This document shows positions 1-11,043 of a DNA stretch of 64,000 nucleotides, piece after piece; positions within the stretch are counted from its first letter, which is position 1, and each line of letters begins with the position of its first letter. The notes beneath the pieces were generated by a model, which made no database searches, was not told the DNA's origin, and saw nothing but the letters and a program-made list of their open reading frames with translations. The DNA is from Psoroptes ovis (lineage: Eukaryota > Arthropoda > Arachnida > Sarcoptiformes > Psoroptidae), in contig PQWQ01000026.1 in assembly GCA_002943765.1 (NCBI GenBank), forward strand, positions 372,001 to 436,000. Direction: 5' to 3'. Made by a program: the position numbers and the translations under genes.

Positions 1-156
1 TGCGACCAGAATCATGGTAAATTTATTTGTTTTATTTATATGACTAAATTCTTATTCATTCACTCATTCATCTTAAATAGGAATGGTAAAATTGATTGTA
101 AACAAATATCTCGTATGAATCTATCACCATGGCGTAATGAAAAAGTTTGGCATTAG
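1..156 (+). CDS. Heme peroxidase, C-terminal end only (partial, starts before window)
   Basis: Two exon pieces are visible: bases 1-16, ending at a GT donor, and 81-156, ending in TAG. Joined in phase 2 they read RPESW-NGKIDCKQISRMNLSPW and then a short tail. The IDCKQISRMNLSPW stretch matches the last conserved block of animal heme peroxidases. It is strikingly like the end of the complete peroxidase at 25.8-34.9 kb (LDCSSIPKMNLSPW). The intron sits at the same codon and phase in both genes (CA|G AAT there, TG|G AAT here), so the two are probably paralogues. No catalytic residues are inside the window. The gene converges on ABHD16A, with 178 bp between stop codons. Confidence 0.75.
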   Translation, partial: CDQNHGKFICFIYMTKFLFIHSFILNRNGKIDCKQISRMNLSPWRNEKVWH

Positions 157-334
157 TAAAGAATGAATTGGGAGATGGAATCGGACTGAATTAACATTTA
201 GAATATCATAGAATCATTTATTTAATCAAAATCGATAACAGATTTTCAATTATTTTTCGATAAAATTTGAGATTAATCGACTAAATATACGAAAATAAAA
301 AATAAAAAATCAAAATAGAAAAATTGAAATCAAA

Positions 335-2145
335 TCATTTTTTTCGAATCAATGATAATATATCGACAGGTTCTTTGAATAAACTAGGCGGCAATGGTGT
401 TGTGTGTGTCGAATCGAATTGTGTCATTAATTCTCGGCACTGTAAAATTAAAATTTTGCCATATTAAATTAGAATTAGAATTAATAGACATTTGAAAAAA
501 AGATGACTTACCAAAAATAATATAATTTGCTGCCCTAACAACATGCTAATATTCAAATCTTTATCAACATCAATATTGATCGGATATTTTTGGACATCGA
601 ATTGTTGTGCATAATTCGATAATGTTTCAATTACTTTATTATCATCTACTTTTGATAATAGATAGCCATAATTTTCTGAATGTAAATATTGTTCAACTTC
701 ATCACTAATATCTTCATGTGACATTAATCTAGGAAATCTTGATTTTAATAATTTTATCAAAAGAAAATTGCCACGATTTGTTAGCAGTGGCCGCGATGGA
801 TCTATTGGTATGATTTCATCTTTTAAACGTCGAATAAAACGTACAGGACCTTGATAATGATTCAAATATGATGATACATTTAAATTGAAATAATTTCTTA
901 TTGTTGAATCAACGATTGGTGCTAAAAATGGCATCATTCTTGAGCGTGCCAATGGCAATACATCATCGAAACTAGCATCAAGTATTACACCCTTCAGTTC
1001 AGGATAATTTGATGCAGCCCATGCTGCAGGGAAACCACCGATCGACCAACCAAATATCAGAATATTTTCTAATTTGAAATTCAAATGAGTGACAGCAAAA
1101 TTCACCACAACTTCCATTGCATTGATTTCATTTTGTGGAAACGGTGTTCCAGTACTTCCACCGAAACCAGGATGATTCCATCCAATCACTGAATAATTAA
1201 GATTGATTGGTGTCGATACTGAACCAATTTCATAGAAACCAGCATTACCTTCACATGTTATCACCAATGTATTACCTCTATGAGTAGGATCATTTGGATT
1301 ACGTTTGTCAACAAAAATAACATCAATATGATTTTGATCTCTGGCTAATAATTTAAAACGTTTAGCTTGATAATTTTCAATAAGAAAATGACGACCAGCA
1401 ATCAAATTGCTTTCAATAACTTTTTGTAAAAGGCCAATCGAACCAGGATAAAGCAAAATTCTGCCCACAGAATTGGCCATCAAATATGATACTAAATTGA
1501 CTACAGGCCCTTCATTTATTGTTTCATTGCAGGCATCTTTGACTGGCAATAACTTAGCTGGTCGTTCATAGCTATATTTACCTTCATACCATTTAAAATC
1601 GACTGGCCAATGTTTAAATTCATAATCATATGTTTGTCGAACATGATTTTTAGCTTCGATGATGAGCTTTTTCAAATCTTTATCATCAGTCGATAATAAT
1701 GTCGATGTTTTGAAACTACGAATGAATTGATTATATAATGTGTTTGATTTTCTTGAATAGCCACGTATTAGATATGCCATCATATAAATTGTAGTGAATA
1801 CAATTGTAAAACGAAAATAATTATTATTTGTTATAATTTTAAATAATAATGTCACAAAATTATCATCATTTTCTTCGGATAAAATACGAAATTTCGTATA
1901 TAAACGATAACAAATGGTCGGTACTAATATTGGTGAAATGAATGACAATGCATTTGTGGTGAATTCATAAAAACTAATCAAAACATTTGAATAATGTTCA
2001 ACATTGTTGGGTTCATAATTTCTAGGCTATTAATAAAATTAAGAAATAGAAATGTGAATTAAATCGAAATAAAATCAAAAACAATTACCGGATTCTCGAA
2101 AATTTTATAAAGTTTCGGACCAAATATACAATCATATAAAGACAT
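335..2145 (-). CDS. ABHD16A: ABHD16A-like alpha/beta hydrolase (phosphatidylserine lipase)
   Basis: Three exons on the minus strand: 2089-2145, 512-2026 and 335-439, with clean GT-AG boundaries. The short first exon encodes MSLYDCIFGPKLYKIFENP, matching the vertebrate GPRLYKIY start. The last exon encodes CRELMTQFDSTHTTPLPPSL, matching the vertebrate C-terminal NFEATHCTPLP block. The middle exon has N-terminal hydrophobic segments (VLISFYEF..., FRFTIVFTTIYMMAYLI), the conserved block CEGNAGFYEIGSVSTP, the nucleophile elbow GWSIGG, and DASFDD and RRLKDEII around the expected acid. Family members are ER-membrane serine hydrolases that convert phosphatidylserine to lyso-PS. Both terminal exons are too short for simple ORF calling. 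Orthology looks secure from end-to-end similarity. Confidence 0.93.
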
Positions 2146-2704
2146 TTCTGAATTTTCAATGAAAATTTAAAAAATCAAAGGTACCAAAAAAAAAATTAAA
2201 ATGTTGAATTGACTCACAAATCAAATCAAAGAAAATGACCAAAACATTGAAATGTGCATATGAAATGAATAGAAAAAATTTCGTAACAAATTATTTGAAT
2301 GGGACACATTCATTTACATTTTCTCTATTCGAAGACTTTTAAACTTTTTAAAAGGCCAAAAATTTTACAAAAATTCAAAAATTTCAAATTAATCAAAATT
2401 AATTTTGAAAAATGATTCAAAATCATATGATTGTCATTATAACCGTGAATCAGAATCTTATTCTGTCTTTCTTTGAATATCAAAGAAATTCATTCAAAAA
2501 TGAAATGAACAATTTAATTAATTTTATTCGAGTTTTCATTTTTTTTACAATTAATTTAATGAATATAATTGTTTAATAGCGAATATATAATTGAAAATTA
2601 TGTTCCCCATTCTCTGGCATATTTCAATTCTATTTGAAATTATTTGTTTTATTTGAAATTATATCAATATTTCATTGGTTTCTGATTTAAGAAAAAATTG
2701 AAAA
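2146..2704. other. Intergenic, divergent promoter region
   Basis: AT-rich spacer between the start codons of ABHD16A (-) and the basic protein gene (+). It should hold both promoters. I see no gene or RNA in it and no convincing core promoter element. Confidence 0.4.
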
Positions 2705-3583
2705 ATGCCAACAAGAAGGAAATCACAAAAACCATCAAGTTTATCCTTGTCATTGAATAGAAGACGTTCAAGAATGTCGTCACGAAGTGTTGCCGATGGT
2801 GATGGAATTAAATCTATTCCAAAAAGAAAATTACGATCAATTCAAAAGCAGTATCGTTCGAAAACAATCACGCGATCATCTACTAGTCAAGATTTATATT
2901 CATCCAAAAGAGCAATATCGAAAAGACGTAAACAAAAACGTAGAGTTAAAACAATTGTGAAACGTTTACGATCGAAATCATCTCGTAGACCAGCAGCTCG
3001 TTCAAAACGTTCGAAATCATTGGCCAAAAGTTTACGTGTTGCAAAAAAAAGTTTTAATAAAAAGTTACTTAGACAACAATCATCTAAAATGACATACAAA
3101 TTGCCATATGGACAATCGAAACTAGATGATAATGATGATGAATCGATATCATCATCAAAAGAATTAGAATCTATTATGAAAATAGCAAATACTTTGGGTA
3201 AAAATTATCGTAAACAATTGGATTTGATTGCCAAAAAAATGTTGCCCCGATTATATCCAAAATTGAATTCACAAACAAATTTAAATGATGATGAAAAACC
3301 AAAACGATCATCATTATCAATGGAAAAATTTCAAAAAAGTAAATCACATATGCGAATGAAGCCGAAATCATTAACGAAATCAATTGATTCTTCAGAAAAA
3401 TCTTCGAAATCAATGAAATTAAATTCGCGAATGAAATTGAGAAAAACAGTCAAAGTTGCACCTAAATCATTGTCGAAATCATCCGATATAGTTGAAGCTA
3501 AGAAATCAAATCCAAAATCCGCGACAAAATCATCTGAAACAATGAAACCGAAATCCAATTCAATCAAAGATGATAAAAAATGA
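2705..3583 (+). CDS. Highly basic Lys/Arg/Ser-rich protein, function unknown
   Basis: An uninterrupted 292-residue frame starting MPTRRKSQKPSSL. The first 130 residues are crowded with Arg-Lys runs (KRRKQKRRVKTIVKRLRSKS). A short acidic patch (DDNDDES) follows, then a possibly helical stretch (SIMKIANTLGKNYRKQLDLIAKKM). The C-terminal 100 residues are repetitive, with KS/MKPKS motifs (KPKSLTKS, MKPKSN). Composition resembles chromatin-binding tails, H1-like or sperm-specific basic proteins, but no family motif is recognisable. The alternating K-S pattern suggests a phosphorylatable DNA- or RNA-binding tail; that is inference. The stop lies only 42 bp from the convergent GATA stop. Confidence 0.65.
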   Translation: MPTRRKSQKPSSLSLSLNRRRSRMSSRSVADGDGIKSIPKRKLRSIQKQYRSKTITRSSTSQDLYSSKRAISKRRKQKRRVKTIVKRLRSKSSRRPAARSKRSKSLAKSLRVAKKSFNKKLLRQQSSKMTYKLPYGQSKLDDNDDESISSSKELESIMKIANTLGKNYRKQLDLIAKKMLPRLYPKLNSQTNLNDDEKPKRSSLSMEKFQKSKSHMRMKPKSLTKSIDSSEKSSKSMKLNSRMKLRKTVKVAPKSLSKSSDIVEAKKSNPKSATKSSETMKPKSNSIKDDKK

Positions 3584-3625
3584 ACTATGAACTATGAGAA
3601 ATTTATTGATTTTTTTTATACTAAT

Positions 3626-6414
3626 TCATTGCCAATGATGATTATTTATTGATGTTGTTGTCGAATGTTGCTGTGATTGTTGATAATGATAATTTGAAAT
3701 AAAATTTTGATGCATTGGATCATTCGCCGTTCGATCATAAATCGTTGATGAAGATGATGATGATTTATTAGTTGTCGATACTTCGAACAAATATGAATAT
3801 GGAACATTGCTAGATGTATTAACATTGGTTGTATTCGCAGATATTGCTTGAAAATTATTATAATTAAAACCATGTTGATCAATATGATGATTATGATGAT
3901 GATCATGATTAGTGTTCAATGTTGAATAGATAGATATTGAATTGTCGATTATTTGATGATTATTTGTAGTATTTTCCATCGATGAATCAATATTTGAATG
4001 AATCGATTTATCCTCTGAATTATTCTGCGATGATTGCAGCTGTGATTCATCGATTTCAATTTTTACTTGATTCAATGATTGATGATCATCATTAGTTTGA
4101 CCATGATGATGGTCATCAGATTCTTTACCATCTATCATTTGATTCAAATGATTTGTTATGATTCTTTTTTTCAGCGGTGAACTAGATGTTTGAAATGATT
4201 GAAATGATGATGATTCTCCATGATCATTGACGTTGCATTTATCATTTATTGATTCGGTATTGTTGTCATTGTTTGGTTTTGTTGTTTCAAAATGTTGTAA
4301 TATTGTTGTTGGATAATCAATGACATTGTCGTCAGTTTTAGTATTTGTAATCATCATGTCCGCGTATTCTTTTTTAACATTTGAAAAGTTTTGTAAATTA
4401 TTCAATGAATGATTATCATAATGATTATAAGTGGTGGCCACATTCGTATAGAATTGATTATGATTCGTATGATAAAATTCGGAATAAGAATGTTGATGGT
4501 TTTGATGATGATGATGATGATGATGTTGAGGTTGTTGCTGCGGTTGTTGTACATTGAATAAATGATGTCCATGATGATATGCATTCGACCAAGTTGAATG
4601 ATTAGGTAATCCTACATAAAAATCATTTTTTAGCCGATTTGTTGTTGTTTCATCAATTGATTCATATGAATCGATGATGTTCGCAGAATGGTTATTGGGT
4701 GCAACATTGTAAACAGCAGCGGCTGCTGCTGCTGCCGCTAAATGAAATTGATAATTTGATTTTTGAATCGTATCATAAACATTTGTTGCTGATGTTGATG
4801 CTGGAGGATTTGAAGATGTGAATGTCAAACTAGTTTCGGAAGTGAAGGTGACCGGATTCGTTATTTCTATGATTGTTTCATTTTGATTTATTTTATCAAC
4901 TTCATTGATATTATCATCATCTTTGCTATTATTATTATTACCAGAAATTTCATCTGAACATTTTTTATTCTCATCATTGGAACAATTATCAAATTTAGTC
5001 GATGACAACAACGGCGAACCTAAATCGAACAAACAAATCAACAAAAATAAATTTATTTCCAATAAAAATAAACATTAAAACGCGGAACTGTTCATAGAAT
5101 ATATTCAATAATTTTATTATAATTGTCAACCTATTGAATAAGGTAATAACCATCAAATTTTATGATCACAATATTTGTATACAAATGTTTCAGTCTACAA
5201 AAACATTTTTTTCCCTTAAAAGACCTGCCCTGCAACCTCTTACAAGTCTCATGTACAATCATAAATATGAACTCACCATCTATCAAAGAATGTTGTTCTG
5301 GTTGTGGCTGATGATGATATGAAAGACTTGATGAAATATCATTATTATTATCATTGATTGATCTTTCAATTAAATTATTCGATTGATTCATGTGTGTTCG
5401 TTGATATAACTTTGTCGCTGTTTCCGATGTCATTGCAACGTTATCATTGTCTGCCTTTGATTTGATTGAATTGATTGTTGATGGACTTGAAATTGTTATG
5501 AATGAATTTGAATCATTGGTAGACGGACGCTGCGTATGGTGATTATGATCTATATGTGTTATGGCAGGCACAATCGAATTGGTCATTGTGGTCATCGTAG
5601 CTGTTGTTGTTGTTGTTGATCTTGGCAAAATAAATGGGAGACTTTGATGACAAGCAGAGTTTGTCGTATTGTTAATACTATGATTATTATTCATTTGTTG
5701 ATGATAATTCATCATCATCAATGATGTTGGTTTAATTGTACGACGTCTTCGGGTGCGAATTGTTTCTTTACGCATTGTCACCGGTCGATTAACTCCATTC
5801 AAGCGGAAATATAGGCCACATGCATTGCAAACAGAATCACCGCTTGAATTTCGTCGCCACATTGATGTTGCTTTGGTGCCACAATTTGCACAAATTAGAC
5901 CAACACGTCTAGTGGTTGTCGATAATCGTCGAACATTACGAACCAATGGCCTATGTTGTCCATTTACCCGTTGATATAGGCCACATGCATTGCATAGAAA
6001 TTGATTAGGACCAAAACGACGCCACAATGGTGTGATGGTCGTACGACAATTGAAACAAACCCGATTTTCATGTGATTGTTCTTCATCATTATCATCATTA
6101 TTATTATTATCATTTTGTTCACGTTCATCATTACGATCATCATTCGATGTTATGGCCGTTGTTGGTGTTCGAATCGATTCATTTGTTGATTGTAATTGAT
6201 TATTAATATGATCAATTGAATATCTCAAAGAATTTTGATTATTATTATTATTGTAAATAATGTATTCATTTCCATTATTATTGCTAACATTGTTTGAACC
6301 ATAAATAAAATGTTGATTATAATGATGAATATATTGATGATTATGATGATGATTTTGAAGCTGATGTTGATGATGATGATTATCATCAACATTCAATAAA
6401 TTATTCGAAATCAT
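3626..6414 (-). CDS. GATA-family transcription factor with two zinc fingers
   Basis: Two exons: 5277-6414 and 3626-5019, joined G|GT across a 257-bp intron to read SLIDGSPLLSS; 843 residues. The N finger (residues 120-144) and C finger (175-199) are both C-X2-C-X17-C-X2-C with LWRR/MWRR and CNACGLY. The inter-finger linker RRLSTTTRRVGL and the basic tail VNRPVTMRKETIRTRRRR after the C finger follow the GATA4/5/6 and arthropod Pannier/Serpent pattern. The N finger has RRFG where most families have RRDG. Both fingers lie in one exon. Everything else is low complexity: His/Gln/Asn runs, an Ala9 tract near the second-exon start, and Ser/Thr-rich tails. It should bind WGATAR sites in the nucleus. 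I cannot choose between arthropod GATA paralogues. Confidence 0.93.
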
Positions 6415-7345
6415 AATCGATTATAAGAATTAATATTATTACGATAAAGATAATATCAAAATTTTGAATAAATTATGAGTTTTGTTCAATTTTCAGTGAG
6501 AAATTCGTGAATTTTTCAAATATATTTATCAATGAAAAATATCCATGAACACGCAAATATTTTCACCAAAAAAAAGTATTGATTTTATTTTAAAGTTAAA
6601 TATTTGAAATTATTTGTAGAAAAATTAATAGAAAATCGATTGATATCAGTCATTTTTCAAATAAAAAGTTTTCCATCGTCGTATGGATCAATGAATGGAT
6701 CGATGATGATGGTGAATGATTGAATTGATTGACAATTATTTTTGATTGCGACAATTTCGATGCCACAAATGTCAATTGATACATATTTCGCTGATCGTCA
6801 ATGATTATTACGGATGTTTTTTCATTTCCAATTTGTGAATTTGTCAACCTGTTGAATTGGTGAACATCTTCAAAAAAAAATTGACATCGAATCGGTCATT
6901 TCAAACATACAGACACACACCTTACCTTTTCTTTATTTAAGAACAATTTTGAATTCGTAAGACATTTTTCTTCTTATGGACAAGGAGTGGTTTTGATTCA
7001 AACAATTTTCGAAACATCTTCATTATCTTCAACGATTTCCCACCTTTTTTTGTATCAATGGTATTTCAATGCTCTCAATGCTTATATGCATTGATTGTGT
7101 GTGTGTGTGTGCATTTTCTTTGAACATGAATTTTTGCCATTATAGGATCGATATATGAAATTTAATTCAATTTAATTAAATGAAGAGAAAAATATTGAAT
7201 TTTGATCATGTATTGAAATTCGATTCAATAGAAATCAATGCAATAAATTGGAATTTTCAACCGAAAATTGTCCAAAAAACAATTGAAATTGAGTTTGAAA
7301 TCCTTTTTCCAGAAAAAAAATTTCTCCAAAAATAAGAATTTTGAA
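6415..7345. other. Intergenic
   Basis: AT-rich spacer between the GATA start (-) and the small coiled-coil gene (+). It contains a (GT)n-like run near 7098-7112. A 65-codon minus-strand frame at 6650-6847 has no coding character. It probably holds the GATA 5' UTR and promoter. Confidence 0.35.
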
Positions 7346-7738
7346 ATGGAACAACAGCCCAACCAACGATCAATGTCAAAGAAATTCAAAGTAACCGATA
7401 ATTTGAAAACAAGATTACAAGAATTAATTCAATCATTAGACAATCTTTATGATAGTTTAAATGAAAAATTTTCCACCCTATTCAAATCCAAAGAAGATTT
7501 GGAACAAATAAATGAAATTTTCAATGAAACAATCGAAGAAATACGTTCGGGTCGGCCACCATTCGAACCAATATCCGACGCTTCGAGTAATATTGAAACT
7601 GAAAAACTAAGTGATGATCAAATTGACGAACAAAGTGACAATAATGACATTGAAGTGAAACGAAATAACGATGAACAACGTGAAAAAAATGTTCAAGACA
7701 TTATACGTATGGTACAATCACAATTCCATATGATTTAA
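7346..7738 (+). CDS. Small helical/acidic protein, function unknown
   Basis: A 130-residue intronless frame. I start it at the first ATG (7346, MEQQPNQRSMSKK). The frame is open upstream to a TTG but has no earlier ATG. Residues about 15-70 (NLKTRLQELIQSLDNLYDSL, then NEKFSTLFKSKEDLEQINEI) have heptad-like hydrophobic spacing typical of a coiled coil. The second half is acidic (SDDQIDEQSDNNDIE), and a final amphipathic helix (VQDIIRMVQSQF) ends the protein. Length and layout resemble small subunits of nuclear or kinetochore complexes, but I recognise no family. Confidence 0.55.
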   Translation: MEQQPNQRSMSKKFKVTDNLKTRLQELIQSLDNLYDSLNEKFSTLFKSKEDLEQINEIFNETIEEIRSGRPPFEPISDASSNIETEKLSDDQIDEQSDNNDIEVKRNNDEQREKNVQDIIRMVQSQFHMI

Positions 7739-8370
7739 ATGAGCGAAAAAAAAAACAAAATTTTAAATCTGATCTTTTCCCATATATTGTTCAAAGGAAA
7801 ATTTGTCTTCAAATTTTGCCGCAATTTTCAAGACAAATTTTTAATTGAAAAAACAATAAAGTATTTTAGCAAATTAACTTAACTAAACGATCAAAATTGA
7901 ATCAAATTTTTTTTTCTTTTCCTCGTACACAGACAATGAATGCAGCAACAATCAATGATCAAGATAATTAGCTCAACAAATAAACACACAGACACACACA
8001 CCTTTAAAAATTTTTAAAATGTCAACAGAATTTTTGATTTGTTTATCAAAGGAATTAAGCCGGATATATGCATAAAATTTCAAATAAATTTTAAAATGAA
8101 ATGATCATTGAAAATTTATTGAATATCTTTGAATTGGTGAATTTGTTTACGTGTATTGGAATCGTATGAATAAGAAATAAATCTAGATAAATGAATTGTG
8201 ATTTGAAACATTATTATTATTTTGTGTTAGTAATTGTTGCCAGAGTAAAATCGCTTTCAATAATTGATAGAATTGAATGGTTATTAATGGTTGTAAGAAC
8301 AGTTAAACATATTTCTTTTTTGCTGAGAACATGATTCAAATCAATTCGCTGTTTGTTTATGAATTTTCGA
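7739..8370. other. Intergenic, convergent 3' regions
   Basis: AT-rich DNA between the stop codons of the small gene (+) and CK2 beta (-). An AATAAA-type signal follows the plus-strand gene near 7854. No gene seen. Confidence 0.35.
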
Positions 8371-9105
8371 TCAATTGATAGCACCACCATCATTACCCAT
8401 ATATGTTTTCAATGATATTTTACGTATTGCATCTTCTTTTTGAAGCTGATAAGCCATCGGATGTATTTTAAAGCCATATAAACGTGGTACAAATTTTGCT
8501 GTTGGTGGTTTTGGTCGTAGCTCTGGATGTACCATGAATAACATGTGTGGAAAACCAGTACCAAAATATGCACCATCTGTATGATGAAATCTTGATGATT
8601 TTGGATTATAAACATCCATACATTTTGGACAATACAATTTCACCATTAATTCACCAGGTATGTCTGATAAACCGATCGGTAATACTGGTTGATTTTCACA
8701 AAATTGTCGTGGACAAAAACCAAAATCACCATTTTGATATTTTTCGATCATTTGTGCTATACCACGATTTGTCAATATGAAACGTGCATGAATTAGTCCA
8801 TATAACATTTCGGCTGCCTGTTCAACTAAATCAGCCTATTGAAATTTTTAAAACAAACATATAAATTAAATTGAATTTAGATGTATAAAATATGAACATA
8901 CTTGATGAGGATTATCATCAATTTCATCGTCCGGTTCTAAATCCAGTATCATATCTAAAGCTTGTCGATAATGTGGAACTGATTCCGATAAACCAGTTAA
9001 ATTAAATTTATCATGTATATAATCTTCATCAACTTCACAAAAATAATCATTACCACGAAGACCACAATACCAAGATATCCATGATACTTCTTCTGATGAT
9101 GACAT
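8371..9105 (-). CDS. CK2beta: Casein kinase 2 regulatory beta subunit
   Basis: Two exons, 8902-9105 and 8371-8835, joined in phase 0 at NPHQ|ADLVEQ; 222 residues. The start MSSSEEVSWISWYCGLRGN carries the N-terminal autophosphorylation serines. The acidic loop DLEPDDEIDDNP follows, and the dimerisation zinc ribbon has Cys109, Cys114, Cys137 and Cys140 at the same numbering as vertebrate CK2 beta. The segment GAYFGTGFPHMLFMVHPE that contacts the catalytic subunit is intact. The protein assembles the CK2 tetramer and sets its substrate choice. Only the last 20 or so residues diverge. It lies head to head with its own paralogue at 9.6 kb. Confidence 0.97.
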
Positions 9106-9631
9106 TTTGTAATTAAATGATTTTTTTAAAAATTCTAATTAAAATAAAAATTACTAAATTAAATCGAGTTAATAAATATTTGAGATATTTTAACTTCAAA
9201 ACAATCAACTTAAAAAATGAATGCTCAAATCGACTATGAACACACACAAAAACACACACGTTTGAACGAGGTAGAAATAGCCACGTTTATTGCATCGTGC
9301 TCTTATCATCAAAATAAAAAAGAAAATATTAAATTTTCATTTGATTAAATTAAATTTGATTATTATTCATCATTTTGTTGATTATTTTTCAATTTTTAAA
9401 TGCTGATATATCCAATATGGAAAATGAAATAATGTTTTGAATAAAAAATGTGCCTTGAAATATTGTAAATCTGTGATATATCAAATTTACAAATATAAAA
9501 ATATATATTTTTAAATGAATAAAAATATGATGAAAATATTTATTCTATCAATCAATTTACTAGTCTTCCAATAAATTTTTAATTTGATATATTTATTGTT
9601 ATAACTATTCTCTATTGAACGAAAACAAAAA
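9106..9631. promoter_or_regulatory. Bidirectional promoter region between the two CK2 beta genes
   Basis: 525 bp separate the start codons of canonical CK2 beta (-) and its divergent paralogue (+). The segment is AT-rich without ORFs and must hold both 5' UTRs and promoters unless distal starts exist. No specific element is identifiable by eye. Confidence 0.4.
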
Positions 9632-10727
9632 ATGCAATCTTTAAATTCAAAATTGAAAACAATTACAGAATCTAAATCAACATCAAAAACGGTAGCAGCT
9701 TCAACACCAACCACATTGATTTCGAAATGTATTGATTATTCGATGAATGATGTAATAAGCTCGTCAAGAAATTCTATGAGCAAGAATAATGATAATAATA
9801 ATTTATTGAATAATATTAGTAGCACAAATTCTAGTTCGAAAAATTCATTATCCGATTCAAATACAACAAAATGGATTGAAAAATTTTGTTCTACAGATAA
9901 ATTTCTATGTAAAATTGATTTAGATTTTCTCACAGATTCATTTAATCTGATTGGTTTAGATGAAAAAATACCACATTATCATAAAGCATTATCAATAATA
10001 TTGGGTGATTCATCTGATGATGATGATGATGGTGATGATAATAAAATTCATTCAGATATATGGTCATCATCGGACAATTTTTCTAGTGATGATGGCAAAG
10101 AAATCGTGAGTTTTTTTATTGTTTTTTCCAGAATTCAATTTTTAAATTAATTCTATTAATTAGGAAATATTATCATCAGCTGAAAATTTGTATGGTTTAA
10201 TACATGCTCGTTATATATTGACCGAAAATGGATTGAAAAAAATGTTGGAAAAATATAAGAAAAATCGTTTCGGTCTTTGTAATCGTTATTATTGTGATCG
10301 TGCTGCAATGTTACCGATAGGAATGAGTGATCAGCCAGGCATTCATCCAGTACGTTTATATTGTCCAAGATGTATGGATTTATATGCACCTCATTTTAGC
10401 ACAAAATCTGTATTATCCGATGGTGCATGGTTCGGTACATCGTTTCCACACATGTTTTTCATGGTTTATCCTGAACATCGTCCATTACCGCCAGTCAAAA
10501 AATTTATACCAACATTATATGGTTTCAAAATACATCCGAAAGCTTATGAATATCAACGTGAACGGTCTGAATCGGCTGAACGCGCAAAAATGCCACAATT
10601 TTTAAAATCATCACCATCAACAACGTTAACAACGACAGCTAATGCAGCAGTGATAAATACAACAAACCCTTTATCATCACAATCAATCCATAAAATAAAT
10701 GGATTAAACAAAACAAAATGCAACTAA
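9632..10727 (+). CDS. Divergent CK2 beta paralogue
   Basis: Two exons, 9632-10105 and 10164-10727, phase 0, joined KEI|EILSSAENLYGLIHAR; 345 residues. The core is clearly CK2 beta: DSFNLIGLDEKIPHYHKALS, LYGLIHARYIL, a CNRYYC...CPRC zinc ribbon with all four cysteines, GAWFGTSFPHMFFMVYPEHR and LYGFKIHPKAYEYQ. It differs in three ways. An Asn/Ser-rich extension of about 90 residues replaces the MSSSEE phosphorylation site. The acidic loop is a longer Asp/Ser stretch (GDSSDDDDDGDDN). The tail is new. Its intron falls within two codons of, and in the same phase as, the CK2 beta intron, so this is a DNA-level duplication and not a retrocopy. Flies have testis-biased CK2 beta-like genes; a germline role here is inference. 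Confidence 0.9.
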
Positions 10728-11043
10728 TTATATGCAGTGCTTTGCGTCAAAATAGCACAATAATTTATTTATTTATCAAATTTTTATATACTTGTTTCAA
10801 ATGTGCGATGCTTAACAAATGCCAATACTATGAACATTACATGTGTCAAATTCACAGAAATTTTGAAAATTTTTTTGTAAATATTTTAAAAAAGTCAAGC
10901 CATTCATTACTATTTATGAAATGTTTAAAATGTGAAAAAAAATGAAATGAGGTAAGCAAATTAATCATTAAAATTTCAATAATTCATAAATGGATTTGTA
11001 AAATCATTTTGTTGATAAATTAAAATATTTGTCGATCATAAAA
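10728..11043. other. Short convergent intergenic spacer
   Basis: Lies between the stop codons of the CK2 beta paralogue (+) and the Bora-like gene (-). No ORF with coding character. Confidence 0.35.

Noticed and set aside
2887..3567. Minus-strand frames opposite the basic protein gene
   Set aside because: Mirror frames of Lys/Ser-rich codons; hydrophobic composition is an artefact of reading TTT/GAT complements.
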